Shown here one piece after another: positions 1 to 10,350 of a stretch of 64,000 nucleotides of DNA. Each line of letters opens with the position of its first letter. Positions within the stretch are counted from its first letter, which is position 1. Made by a program: the position numbers and the translations under genes. Under the pieces are notes generated by a model. That model did no database searches and was not told the DNA's origin. It worked only from the letters and a program-made list of their open reading frames with translations. Source of the DNA: Micrasema longulum (Eukaryota > Arthropoda > Insecta > Trichoptera > Brachycentridae); the NCBI GenBank assembly GCA_022494885.1, contig JAGVSM010000844.1, forward strand, positions 62,001-126,000, written 5' to 3'.

Positions 1-13
1 AAAGAAAAGAGAG
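1..13 (+). CDS. KIF3A: KIF3A exon, 3' end only (window edge)
   Basis: The first 13 bases read x-K-K-R-E and run into a good donor (GAG|gtaatt). They join in phase 0 to the next exon (VEMQQKID...), giving a charged stalk like the REREIQQQ segment of KIF3A. The exon is cut by the window edge, so this is a short and moderate call. Confidence 0.5.
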
Positions 14-3000
14 GTAATTATTTTTTAGGATCTATGCTTGTAAATGCAGGGAGCACCTACCCCAGTTGGAGATGACAGAATGAAAGAACGTTATGGTTCA
101 ATTACGTGTTGAATAATCAATAATGTATTTCTTATGTTAGCTTATGTTACAATTAGTATAGAAAGTAATATATACACTTACTTTATTACATATTTATTTA
201 CATCATCTTTTATTAATATACAGAATCAGCTTAGAGTAACAATATGCCACCGGCTAATAGAGTCGCCCATGTGGACATAGACCGTTCTATGATTATCAAC
301 TACGAGGTTAGCTACAGTTTACAGCAATTCAACTGGCCGTATGTACTCAAGTCAAGTAAAAAGATGGGAGAAATTAGTTGCTAGCTACGGACAAAAATTT
401 CAATGACATACTCTTTTTTTTTTTTTAATAAAGCGTAAATTTTTACGACAAAACTGCGAGAACTTATTCAAATCCCCAATAAGACCCGCATTTATAATTA
501 TTATTTAATGTCAACCTTCCCAGGACCTCAAGCATGGTAGCCGAACACGCTGACCACTGTACTACGAGGCGAATTTATCTCCGCTCGATTTCCTTATTCA
601 GGATTTTTGACACAGAAAGCCAGCCATTAGAACCCCAATCCACCAATCCACCAACCGGTAGTTTTATGATTAACCGATACCATAACCTAATCGACAAAGT
701 GTTCGTGACTCATTCATCTTAATCTTCGCACTTTATTTCCCAAAAACAACTTGTAATTTTCTTTTTGTTATTCAAGGTGGAAATGCAACAAAAAATTGAC
801 TTGGAGGAAGAAACGACAGCAATTGTCAACAATACTTTTGCTACACTACAACAAGAAGTGGATCACAAAACTAATAGGTACATATCGTGGGTATACTGGC
901 AAAAAACTTTGACTCTCAAATCCCTATTTTGAGAATTCAAGCATTTATGTTTAATTCCAATTTTACTCTTTTATATCTTATTTAAATATAGTAAGATGTT
1001 AAGTGCTCATTTAAGAACATGTTTTTAATTTTTCCGTTTCTTAATTTTATATTAAGTTATTTAAAGCTTTTAGCCTGAATAAAATACCCGGTATACGACT
1101 TAACCTAAAATTTGTTTTTAAAACTACAGATATATCAACAATATTTTGAGTTTGTTCAAATTTTTGTAAACAAGAACTGGATTCAACTTTTAACATTAAC
1201 ATATTACAACAAAGATGAAGACCGGGACCTTCTTTGACCCTAGAAGAAGAAGTATAGAAATTGAAAAAAAAAACGTTTTCAGGCGCATTTGGGGGAAATT
1301 ATTCAATTAGATAAATCTCACCTGCACAAATAAAGGTTTCAGCTCTTTAACTTCACAAACATCAACAGATGAAAGAATTGAAGGAATATAGATGTTCAAA
1401 TATGGGCAGAATGGTGAATGTTACACAGTGTGTAAAGTGGCCACTTAAATCAGCCAATGACAGGTCATAAGCCCTGTAGATGCCTAGACTTCTATATTGC
1501 CTTCTCTAAAATGTTCTTCATCTCTGTTGTAATATGTTAATGATACAGATATATGAAATTTAATATGACTTAGTGTGTGCCAGTTTGTAGACCGTTAAAA
1601 ACTTTACAAAACTGCATCATTAAGTCGAATCCGCATATTTTTGAGTTAACATTTTTTGCCAGTATACCCACGATATATCGCACAGTACTTTTAATGGCAT
1701 TCTTAAAATTGTTTTTTTTTTTAGTAATAATAAATATATGCGTTTTTATGATTTACTCAAAAATGATAATTTTGGGGCCATTTTCAACATAACTTGCTAT
1801 TAGTAATGCGAAACTTTAGCCCTATGGGAAATTGGATACAAAAATGTTTTCTTTAAAATGAGCAATAAAAATTAGCACATTAAATTGTATAGCAAAGTTT
1901 CATGAAAATGTGCAAAAAAAAAAAATTTAATGAAAACTCGCTACTTTTAACAAGGTCACTATCTAAATTTGTTGCAACAGAGAGGGAAAACATTTTTGAA
2001 AAGGGAATATGGAAGTCTCCGTTGCAACAAATTTGGATATAAATAACTCCCAAAGTAGGAAATCCAGCCTGACTGCAAACATTTGGACATACTTAAAACA
2101 TTGTTAATGTCACTATCTAAGAGAGCTGTGAAAGATATCTGGTTTACTTACTGTTAACGGACCAATCAGCAAGACTGATGGAGAATAAGCGGAAGAGAAC
2201 CTCTGACGTCACGTGTGGAGTAATTTCAGAAATTCAAAACTTTAAAAAATCATAGCGCTGATATTACGAAATATTTTATTATTATATTTAATAGTCTGTT
2301 AACAAATCAAAGGATTTAAAAAAACCACTGAACTCTCTTAAAAGAAATTATTAGAAAAAAACCTGCCAATTTAAAAAATTCTCAAAACCCTAGATTTCCA
2401 AATAATTTAATTTTACATAGATGCAATACAACCACAACTTTAAATCATTATTCATATGTTGGGAAAAGAAAACTTTAATAATCTTCCAGAAATCTTAAAA
2501 TCAATATCAAATATTGAAACAATTAAATCTAAATAAGAAAACACATGAGACCCACACTATCTTGAATTCCATACTTTAGAATTTTTTATTATTTTGACCA
2601 ACGAGCGCTTTCGCCTAAGTAGGCATCTTCAAGACTGGTCAACTGGGCTTTTATCAAGAAATATCAACACCTTACCATGGTGTAAATTCTATTTTTGCTT
2701 AGTAAATATTCCTAAAATTACAAAAAATACTGTGTTATTCAGCCAAAGAATTATTATATTTAACTTCTTTCTCAAATATTTTGTATTCCTGACTATACTT
2801 TTTATTTCCTTTACTAAAGAAAAATATTCCTCTGTAAATAATATAATAATGTTGCCCGATTGATATTTTTAATTTTGGAATTAAGATATTACAGTTGAAA
2901 TTTATATTTATAACACTAACTTTGTGGTTATTCATTATGATAAATATTAAAATATTACAGCTTTGTTTTTAACCACTTATTTTTTAAAAAATTTACCAAC

Positions 3001-6000
3001 CGATGATTTAGTACTAAATTATACGTTGATAAGGAGCTTGTCTAACTTCTCAACCAGTCAAACATCATTATATCCTGTTTTGTTTGAATGCTCATCCAGG
3101 TTAAAGAAATGCATGGCCAAGTACGCATCAGTACGCGAAGAGATGGTGGAGACTCGCGAGGTCCACGACCAAGAGCGGCGCGAGCGGGAGGCGCAGCAAG
3201 AAGAGCTCATCACCGAGCTGAAGCGGAAGCTGCTCCTGGCCGACAACTTCGTGCCGGAGGCCGGAAGGGCACTCGTCTACCGGGTGCGATACAACGAGGA
3301 CACTGATGACTGGGAGATACCGCACGATTACAGGTACAGTCTTAATCTCGAACTAGCACTGTGTTTTTTATGCTTGATAAATATGTTGCGTGCATGAAAG
3401 GAAGAAAAACATAGCGATACAAACAAAATAAACAAATCGACACAAAACCTCATAACATATCCCTAACTCTATGAGACCAAGAGCCCTATGTTGAGTTGGG
3501 ATACAACATAATGGAAAGTGGAAGCATGTATATTATTAAAGAATACTAAAAATAAAAATAATCGCATTCACTTAAATTTTAATAAAAATCTGGACAATAC
3601 GCTCATTAGTATTTTCTATTTTTATTTATTTTGGAAAAAACAACAGTTGTAATATAAGAATATTGTTGTGAACTCCTGAATCTTATTAACTTCAAAATAC
3701 CGAATAGAGTCACTAGAAATACGGAGTTGTTTGCAACTACGAGTACATACGTAGGTACTAACTATGCACGACACTCTCCTATTCCGCGTTTACATTCCTT
3801 AGCCAACAAATTTACTTGTGATATAGACATTTTTAATACGACAATTATCCATTTTAAAATGTTCTTAAATGCACTGTTTAAAACTAATTATTAATGTCGT
3901 AATGAAACTTTCTTTTTCATGCATTTTTTTCTCTGTTTTTGATGTGTATTATTATTAATACACATCTTTTTCTGAAATTAATGTACCAAATATTTTTGTG
4001 TACCAGATATTATATCATATCTTATATATACTTACTGTAAACTAATTTTTATTATTTGTTTTTAACATTAATTTGTTAATACCATTTTTTATACCTATAT
4101 ATGTATATATATATTTTTTTTTTTCTTTAAATTCTTTACAATTTGCTTTTTAATTCAATCACTTTCCTTATATCCATATTTTTTTCTTTTTTACTGTGTA
4201 AAGTTTCACTTTTTATTTTGCATAGCAGTATGCTTTTTATTGTTTCTACATGTATACAAAAAAGCGTTGTTTATTTTTTGTAAATGCCCCTTGGGCGTAT
4301 TGTAAAATCAAATAAATAAAATATAAAATCTAGTTCAAGTTTTTCACAAATATAATGAGAGAACATGTTACACAGTTAAGAGAAAAAAAAAGAAAAAAAT
4401 TGTAAATATATATATAAAAAAAGAGCACGTAAGAAGGTTAAGGGATGGAGAATGAATTTTAGACGGTTGACTCAGAATACAGGTCCAGATGAATCTACAA
4501 ACTTACCTAAACTCCAAACTCTCCAAACTCGCAGGAACATGGCTGACGCCATTTTTATGTATAAAACTTTGAATAACATGATATCAATTCATTTCAAAAT
4601 CAATATCAATTATTAATTTTAGAGTCCCAGTAAAGCAGACCAGAAACCAATCTCTTTTTAAAATTTCTAAATGTTCCACTAAATCTTTTCAAAATCATTT
4701 GTAAATAGAACCTGCAATATGTGTAATCAGTAATCAGAAATTAAATTGCATTCATATTAAAAACATATCTTTAACTTCCTTTAAAAGTGAAATTTCCAAA
4801 AATAATTCAAGTTATGATGTTGCGCCTTGAATCCGCAGCCTATATTATGCAGGTGATGTGCAGTTCTGTATGTAGGCACATTATAAATGTACACTGTATG
4901 GTCAACTATAGTTGTATTATATATTATAATGTGCAACTGTGTGACCAATATTCAAAAGTAGATATATTTTGAATAATATGTATTACATTTACATTTCTAG
5001 CAATATTGTATGATTAGTTATTTTATGTTATGTATAATTTTTATGTGACAACATCTACAATAACAATATTATGTGAAAGCCTCTAATTGGACTTTATGAT
5101 ATGTATTTATGGTATAATTGTATCTTATAAATTTATAAATGTCTGTTGGCTTTCCAATGAAATAAAATAAAAAAAATAAAAATAAGAAAGAGTGGAGGAG
5201 TCGAGGAAAGGAATTTTCATAATATAGTTGATCGATTCAAAATATTAATATGATAATAACATGAACATAATTAAAGGAAGTCATTTCATTTTAGTGTTTT
5301 TTTTTATGTCACAAAATTTTATATTAAACATATCTAAATGGGGACAAAGTAAGTTAAATTTGGAGCAGCTATGATAAAGAATCGAGTTTTGAACATATTT
5401 TTTTTTGGCCAATGGATTATAAAAATAATAATTAACTTGCCGTGTTGACTTTACGGGACAGTTTATTGAAATTCGCTCTGAGAGATATGGACTATCGATA
5501 AAATTTTGAAGAGGAAAGACGGATCAGAAATGCTTCTACGTATGTAAATCTATGCTATGTCCTGCAGCAGTCTCCTGCAATGTTTTCTTCCCTTAGACAA
5601 AATCCAACTTGTACACTTCTTCATAAACAATGAAAGATGAACAATTCACACACAATCCAAAGCACATGAGTATATCAAATCATCAACACAGCACAGACTA
5701 TGGCTTGCATGCACCGATGCCCCGAGACAAGATCTGGACTTTTTTGGTGCAAATCTTTCTAGATTTAAACAATCACATTGTCTCTGTAATCAACTTATGT
5801 ATAAATAATGTTTTTAATAAATAAAAAAATAAATAAATATAAATTCACATAAAATATTGTATATTCATATATTTCTTTACTTACTTTGTACAGTAATTTG
5901 GAGTTCGAGCAATATTTCTGAATTTTAACTATAAATATGTAGATCTGTAGGTTTCCCAAATAAAATAAATTGAAAAAGTAACTTGTATTTAAAAATGAGT

Positions 6001-6884
6001 AAATCTCTCTAGAAGGGAAGATGACTCCCAAACGATAGTGCGTCCGATGGCATTCCCTGGCCGCCGTCGGCCCATCAGCGAAACGGTCCTCGGCAGAACA
6101 GAGCTGCGCTACAAGTGTGAGAACCTTCTAGACCTGAAGATGGAGGTGCTCGGCTCCACCACCAAAGCGTACAAGAAGCCAGCCGTGCCCGCAGCCTTGA
6201 GAGAAGTAAGTCCAATATATATAACAATTGCCCAGTATCTTTGCTCCCTCATTATTATTCTGAAAAAAGGGTATGGCCTTTGGCTTGCAAAAAAAAGGGT
6301 ATGGCCCTTTCTGGGGAACCGGTAACAAGAGAGACATAACTTGAATTTAAAGACAGTACAATAATAAAATAAATAAAACAACTTTGTTTTTAACCACTAA
6401 TTTTTATTTTTCACCGACCGGTTTCAAAGCAAACAAACTTCTTCATCAAGGTTTACGTAACTAATGAATTGATTCCTTTTTTATTTTTATCATGTTCATT
6501 AAATACTACACGTGGACCCAATAAATCAAGTCGTTTTTTCTTTACACGGGTGGTCATTTGATATCATTATTTTCGAAGTAAGACTGACATTTTTTCAAAA
6601 CAATTATCTTATTCCCTACCGTCAAACATGTGGGAACATATTTATACTAGCAATTACTGTGCTTAGTGCGCCGTTCATTTTTTTGCCCGCATTCCTTTCT
6701 ACATCTTTTTCTACTCTTCCATCTCTTGAAAACATGATTCGTAAATATTTATTGTGTTAATTTTCTTTCAATACAGGTTTTGAATTCGGCCCTTACGCGG
6801 GAGGCAGATCTAGAGATTAAAAAACCTATGACGTCGCGTAGGCGTCCCACCACAGCACATCACAAAACGCAAGGGGTGCGATGA
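1..6884 (+). CDS. KIF3A: Kinesin-II motor subunit KIF3A-like (Klp64D), 3' part, 5 exons
   Basis: This is the C-terminal part of a heterotrimeric kinesin-2 motor subunit, which drives plus-end microtubule transport in cilia and axons. Coding exons are 1-13 (end of an exon), 777-877, 3100-3333, 6016-6205 and 6777-6884; phases agree at every junction and the stop is TGA at 6882-6884. The motor domain lies left of the window. What remains is the end of the coiled-coil stalk (TFATLQQEVDHKTN, then a Glu/Arg-rich helix ending LLLADNFVP) and the tail (RRRPISETVLGR, LRYKCENLLDLKMEV). KIF3A has the equivalent LQQEVDIKTK, ENFIP, KRPLSQ and PRYRAENIVLLELDM segments, whereas KIF3B ends differently after DNFIP, so KIF3A is preferred. 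The tail ends in a short basic sequence and is shorter than the vertebrate tail. AATAAA follows at 6953. Confidence 0.87.
523..612 (-). mobile_element. tRNA-derived SINE fragment (family 2)
   Basis: The reverse complement reads CGTAGTACAGTGGTCAGCG (A-box-like), and the following bases match the head of the family-2 SINE at 59905-60165 and 57980-58265. The B-box part is decayed. It lies in a KIF3A intron. Confidence 0.5.
777..877 (+). CDS. KIF3A: KIF3A exon: stalk coiled coil
   Basis: The acceptor is ttcaag|GTG and the donor ctaatag|gtacat. It encodes VEMQQKIDLEEETTAIV and then TFATLQQEVDHKTN, matching the TLQQEVD-KTK stalk segment of KIF3A. It leaves two bases (AG) that the next exon completes to Arg. 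Confidence 0.85.
1319..1545 (-). repeat. Foldback repeat family A, partial copy
   Basis: It shares AAAGTGGCCACTTAAA, CCAATGACAGGTCATAAGCC and the linked segments with copies at 38.2-38.7, 43.4-43.9 and 53.3-53.9 kb. Only one arm is present here. Confidence 0.7.
1690..1800 (-). mobile_element. SINE family 1, 3' fragment
   Basis: ATGATTTACTCAAAAATG and GGGGCCATTTTCAAC match the tail of the family-1 SINE seen whole at 10185-10345 and 28440-28615. The tRNA-like head is absent. Confidence 0.55.
1801..2345 (+). repeat. Inverted-repeat element family B, copy interrupted by family A
   Basis: It matches the element at 40384-41034 along most of its length: GGGAAATTGGATACAAA near the left end, and later AATAAGCGGAA, ACCTCTGACGT and CATAGCGCTGAT. 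It is interrupted at 1967-2108 by a family-A insertion flanked by a 12-bp repeat. The right arm is missing or decayed. Confidence 0.65.
1955..2120. mobile_element. Family A short insertion with 12-bp target duplication
   Basis: GTCACTATCTAA occurs exactly at 1955-1966 and 2109-2120. Between them sit 142 bases of family A (GAGAGGGAAAACATTTTTGA to AAACATTGTTAAT) with a large internal deletion. The exact repeat marks a target-site duplication. Confidence 0.75.
2596..2640 (-). ncRNA. Hammerhead-like motif in Penelope-type repeat
   Basis: The minus strand folds as GACCA/TGGTC (stem I), CTTGAAGA in the core position, stem II GCC-TACTTA-GGC, then GAAA and a short GCG/CGT stem. This is the layout of the minimal hammerhead ribozymes found in Penelope-like elements, but the core has an extra U. 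Confidence 0.4.
2870..3010 (+). repeat. Terminal part of the Penelope/foldback repeat
   Basis: ACTAACTTTGTGGTTATTCA and GCTTTGTTTTTAACCACTTA match the terminal segment shared by copies at 6.37, 20.96, 21.45 and 49.22 kb. Confidence 0.5.
3100..3333 (+). CDS. KIF3A: KIF3A exon: end of stalk and start of tail
   Basis: The acceptor is catccag|G. The 78-codon exon encodes LKKCMAKYASVREEM, a Glu/Arg-rich helix, then LLLADNFVP and YNEDTDDWEIPHDY. It is clearly richer in G and C than the flanking introns. Donor CAG|gtacag. The ENFIP and D-E-x-D-x-W motifs of kinesin-2 subunits are recognisable. Confidence 0.9.
3400..4250. other. KIF3A intron sequence, no gene seen
   Basis: AT-rich intron sequence with homopolymer and TATA runs. 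No exon or open frame with recognisable homology is visible. Confidence 0.5.
4255..4325 (+). mobile_element. LINE 3' terminus
   Basis: TGCCCCTTGGGCGTATTGTA followed by AAATAAATAAAA resembles the 3' ends at 49930-49975 (GAGCCCTCTGGGCGTTTATT) and 23105-23160. A 3' terminus with an A-rich tail is typical of target-primed retrotransposition. Confidence 0.45.
4455..5185 (+). mobile_element. Non-LTR retrotransposon, decayed ORF2 C-terminus and 3' UTR
   Basis: A broken frame from about 4465 reads LTQNTGPDESTNLPKLQTLQ then TRRNMADAIFMYKTLNN and, after a stop, RVPVKQTRNQSLFKISKC. These are C-terminal segments found after the reverse transcriptase in jockey/CR1-type LINEs. The copy ends in a tail of AAATAAAA units near 5180. 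It is a pseudogene remnant in a KIF3A intron. Confidence 0.6.
5640..5830 (+). mobile_element. LINE 3' ORF fragment, same family as 46321-47110
   Basis: TDYGLHAPMPR and QDLDFF-like residues repeat the [12 protein letters not shown] and [10 protein letters not shown] segment of the LINE at 46.3 kb, with frameshifts. It ends in AAATAAATAAA. Confidence 0.6.
6016..6205 (+). CDS. KIF3A: KIF3A exon: conserved tail
   Basis: Phase selects the acceptor ctctctagaag|G at 6016 over the nearby AGs. It encodes EDDSQTIVRPMAFPG, RRRPISETVLGR, LRYKCENLLDLKMEV and KKPAVPAALRE. The R-P-[IL]-S and RYxxENxxxLxM motifs are the conserved KIF3A tail. Donor GAA|gtaagt. Confidence 0.88.
6365..6600 (+). mobile_element. 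Penelope/foldback repeat copy
   Basis: Nearly the same as 20957-21180: AACAACTTTGTTTTTAACCA, CCGACCGGTTTCAAAGCAAA and ACACGTGGACCCAATAAATC. On the minus strand, 6413-6452 forms the hammerhead-like fold (TTGATGA, stem II AAG/CTT, GAAA, CCGGTC). It lies in the last KIF3A intron. Confidence 0.65.
6777..6884 (+). CDS. KIF3A: KIF3A last coding exon
   Basis: Acceptor atacag|GTT. It encodes VLNSALTREADLEIKKP and a basic end (SRRRPTTAHHKTQGVR) before TGA at 6882-6884. It parallels the A-L-x-x-E and basic C-terminus of KIF3A but is shorter. Confidence 0.85.
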   Translation, partial: VLNSALTREADLEIKKPMTSRRRPTTAHHKTQGVR

Positions 6885-6952
6885 AGCCTCCCTCATTCAC
6901 CCTTCCAATATCCCTCTAATGTTCCTTAGCACCCTGCACTGCATAATAAGAG

Positions 6953-6958
6953 AATAAA
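6953..6958 (+). terminator. Polyadenylation signal of KIF3A
   Basis: AATAAA lies 69 bases after the KIF3A stop codon, in a suitable position for the cleavage signal. Confidence 0.6.
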
Positions 6959-7507
6959 TATTATCACCAGAGCCTTTACAATAAAAAAACTTGGACATCT
7001 GTTCCAATTGTAAGAGATTTACCGACATTTGTCAGGTAACTCAAATATTTTGCGTTGATTTTTGGCCTCAAGATATCCAATTTCAGGAATGAATAGATCA
7101 GAACACGCAGGTTTGATAAAAAGCACATTTTTCTTATTTATTTTTATGATTTAATTTGGAATATAGAAAATATTTTCTGAGCAACTTATGCTAAATTTTG
7201 CTCTCTAACTGTTTACTAATAATTTACATCTTTTTAAATATCAAATACCTACATTTTAATTTAATCTTAGTATGTTGTTTTTTTAATATTTTGATTGTCT
7301 TTTAAAGGCGCGGGCTGCCTTTTATTCTTAAAATAATGTGTATTTATTTATTTAAAATCATTTTGTAAAACCAAATATACCCATTTATTACAAATCAAAT
7401 TTACTTGTACAATTCAAATTTACCCAAGCATTATATCTATTTACTAATTTATTATTCATTTAAAACATTTAAGTTTGTTAAGTGAAAATTCTTGATGGAA
7501 GTTCATT

Positions 7508-7650
7508 GTAATTTATTATATAAATAAAAGTCGAGAGATGACGAGTGACCAGTCTCGAAGATGTCGCGAAAGCGATGAAACCGGTCACTGGATAATCCAA
7601 ATTTGTGGATTAAAGTATCACTCGTCTTTTATTTATATAATATATTATTC
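7508..7650 (+). ncRNA. Hammerhead-like ribozyme motif in a small foldback repeat
   Basis: At 7549-7591 the plus strand gives stem I CCAGT/ACTGG, core CTCGAAGA, stem II TCGC-GAAA-GCGA, then GAAAC-CG-GTC, ending at the expected GUC cleavage position. The core differs from canonical CUGANGA by an extra C. The outer flanks (TTATATAAATAAAAG) are inverted on each side. A second copy lies at 24860-25070. Confidence 0.45.
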
Positions 7651-7759
7651 ATTTGATTGTAATGTTTTCATATTTAAATGTCTTTACAATTTTACACTGT
7701 CAGATTTTTAGCATTTTAACCATTTTTACCCAATTATTCTGAAAATGTAAAGCATATGT

Positions 7760-7850
7760 ATATTCATCATCTTCATTCGTTTATTCACACCTAGTAATGC
7801 ATAGGACACTGGATTGATACTCTAACACCAGCGAATCTTTATGTATTTAT
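7760..7850 (-). mobile_element. SINE family 2, 3' fragment
   Basis: GTAATGCATAGGACACTGGA and the following bases match the 3' part of family 2 (GTGCCCTATGCACCATCAGG in the reverse sense at 60109-60128). Confidence 0.45.
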
Positions 7851-8299
7851 TTCAAAAGCGCAAACATGTATATAAATTTTCAAAATTGTTTCCTATCATG
7901 TTAAGGGGAAAATAGGTAAATCCAACGAAGTGGTGTGGTATAGTAAAAGATATGTACGGATCTATCAGTTCCTATATGGGTAATACCTGTTCTGAGAATC
8001 CGATATGTTGCGGTAAATAATCAAATCCTTTTTGTGAAAATCAAAATAAATATAGATGACATAATTAATAATTATTTTTCAAAATAAATAAATACATACA
8101 TACTAGCAGAACTTAATGAATTTAAGTTATTTAAATAAAGTTATAATATATATTGTTATCGATTATACTTTTAGTTACGTTATGGTATGTGAAATGAGTT
8201 TTCGATATGCGTGTAATTATTCGATAATTGGATTTCTTTATTTGGGATAATATATTTAATAACAAACGTAACTATTTGATACTTAAGACAAAGAGATCA

Positions 8300-8402
8300 G
8301 TCTCACGAATGTAGTTCCAGTTATTACCTTCATAATGACAAATTGTCGAGATACACTGCGATTGCTGTATCAATGCGAGTGTCCTATACACCATTAGCGG
8401 AT
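8300..8402 (+). mobile_element. SINE family 2, 3' fragment
   Basis: CAGTCTCACGAATGTAG, then GCGATTGCTGTATCAATGCG and GTCCTATACACCATTAGC, resemble the family-2 tail in forward sense, diverged. Confidence 0.4.
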
Positions 8403-8459
8403 AAGAGATTGATAATAAGGATGTACCCGTATGAATTATTTAACAAATAATACCTAACA

Positions 8460-8710
8460 CTATTTTTTATTGACATATAATAATATGCTATCGATTTTAT
8501 GGCTGCAACTGAATGACACTGATTCATCATTTCTGATTCTATCATGAAGACTGACGCCTAACGTTTGTATTTCCATTGCTCGCTGAATGCACTTTAACAT
8601 TATTGTTGGCTTCTGACAGTAAGGGAAATTGTTTTCAGCCCATACGTCGTCACTACACAAGTCCACAAGTCAAGTCAAGTCATAGACTTTGGCTTTCAGG
8701 TATATATTTT
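8460..8710 (-). mobile_element. Non-LTR retrotransposon ORF2 fragment
   Basis: On the minus strand, TCVVTTYGLKTISLTVRSQ and, after a frameshift, CIQRAMEIQTLGVSLHDRIR and N-D-E correspond to the T-Y-G-x-E-T-W-x-L-T and Q-R-A-M-E-R-x-x-L-G-V-S-L-x-D-x-I-R-N motifs found downstream of the reverse transcriptase in insect LINEs. It is broken and not functional. Confidence 0.65.
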
Positions 8711-9964
8711 AACTTGCCAAAAGCAGCCCAACTTAGAATCCTATTTGCCGTGATATTTCCGCAGTTTGGTTCTCTTTCTCCAACTTAGTTAATTAAGTGA
8801 AAATCAGTAATTTTTGGGTGTGATCCTATCAAATAGAGAAGTGTTGGCGATGTGACACAGATGAACAGGCTAAATACTGCTACAATATTCAAAATCAAGA
8901 CTTGTCTGTTGCCGCATCATGTCCCTAAGTAAAAGACGTACATGCACACAATGTCGTACCACATTATCTACTAATTTAGTCACACAGATTGTATTTATAA
9001 ATGAATCAATATATTTCACCAGTTCTTCACTGCTGCAGTGTTATTTAATCATCGTACATGTCAGCATTTTTCTGCGTAGCACAATATCTGATCACGACGA
9101 AAGCCCGTTATAGAATGAAGGCAAACCCACGAAATGAAATGATATCAACTTCACGCTTGCAATGTGTCTATTCGATTATCGTCATTGACGAGTGACAATA
9201 TAAAATCTTCATGCACTATTTTTTTACTCTGGATATATGTATCTCAATTACTTTTTTAGCCATACTGAAGTTTTTTTTTTAATTGTAAAAAAGCATTCCT
9301 AACATGTTATCAATCATATTAATATTTACACTGGTTAAATGGTTCATTACGCATATTTTTAAGACTTAATGATACTTCATTAAAAAATACACTAAATTTA
9401 TTTCCACTTACCTACCGAAATTAAAAAGCGGCGTGTTTATTTTTTAATAAACTTTCAACTTTTAAAAAATTTTACTTTCTCCACTTGATTTCCCAAGTTG
9501 AATATGCTCCTCTAAGATTCCGATTCTGTCACACACAGAACGATATTCTTAATCTGCCCGGACATAGACTAGGTTATTTCATATTTTTGTTTTTTTTATT
9601 TAATCTTGTAATTTTATAAAAATGTATTTTTATACCATAATAAATGTCTTAGGTACGAATTAATACCAATAATTGAATATTACCATATTTATTTCTTTTT
9701 TAAAACTAATTATGAACTTTTTTTCATGTCAAAGCACAATCACCTTAATTCAATTGTTACTTGTTATGTTTGAAAGTTGTTTTATTTTATTCATTCCTTG
9801 TTTATTTTTTTCTACAATATCAAGGACTAACTAAATATTATTGACATATATTACGATAGAGATGCAGAAATTTTTTGTGAAAAGAATATAAGTCTAGAGA
9901 CTTTTCGGTGGGACACAATTTTTTAAATGGGTTTGTTTTACAAAAACTACATTTAACTTTTGTC

Positions 9965-10035
9965 ATCCACCGGGAATCAAACCCTCCATACGCGAGGCAA
10001 GTGGCTTGGCTATTACACCACGGGGGGGAGCTACC
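9965..10035 (-). mobile_element. tRNA-like SINE head
   Basis: The reverse complement has GGTGTAATAGCCAAGCCACT and GGGTTTGATTCCCGGTGG, resembling A and B boxes. No complete cloverleaf was found, so a SINE head is more likely than a tRNA gene. Confidence 0.4.
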
Positions 10036-10184
10036 CCGTGTTTATTTTGATATTTTTTCTAAGAAGTAGCATATTCGTAAAGAAAAGCTTTTCTGCTCGA
10101 AATAAATGGGTTTGACCACAGAAAATATACATAATTGTCTTTCAATTCTTTTGCTGGATCTCTAAAAATGTGTGATACATATTT

Positions 10185-10350
10185 TTTTTTTAAGAAATAT
10201 TTGTGTTATTATGATTTACCCAAATATTTTAATTTTGGGGCCATTTTCAACGAGTTGTAAATAACTCACTATTATAAAATGGGAATTAAGTTGAGGTGGT
10301 CGGGTGGGGTCCGAACCTCGGACCTCTGATCCCTGAGTCCGCAACACAAC
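10185..10350 (-). mobile_element. tRNA-derived SINE family 1
   Basis: The minus strand has a tRNA-like head (GGACTCAGGGATCAGAGGTC, then GAGGTTCGGACCC as B box), followed by AATTCCCATTTTATAATAG and GGGTAAATCATAATAACA. The whole order recurs at 28440-28615 and, interrupted, at 20876-21745. Confidence 0.65.

Noticed and set aside
1..6884. Assignment to KIF3B rather than KIF3A
   Set aside because: DNFVP recalls KIF3B, but LQQEVDHKT, RRRPISE and RYKCENLLDLKMEV match the KIF3A stalk and tail, and the KIF3B tail signature is missing.
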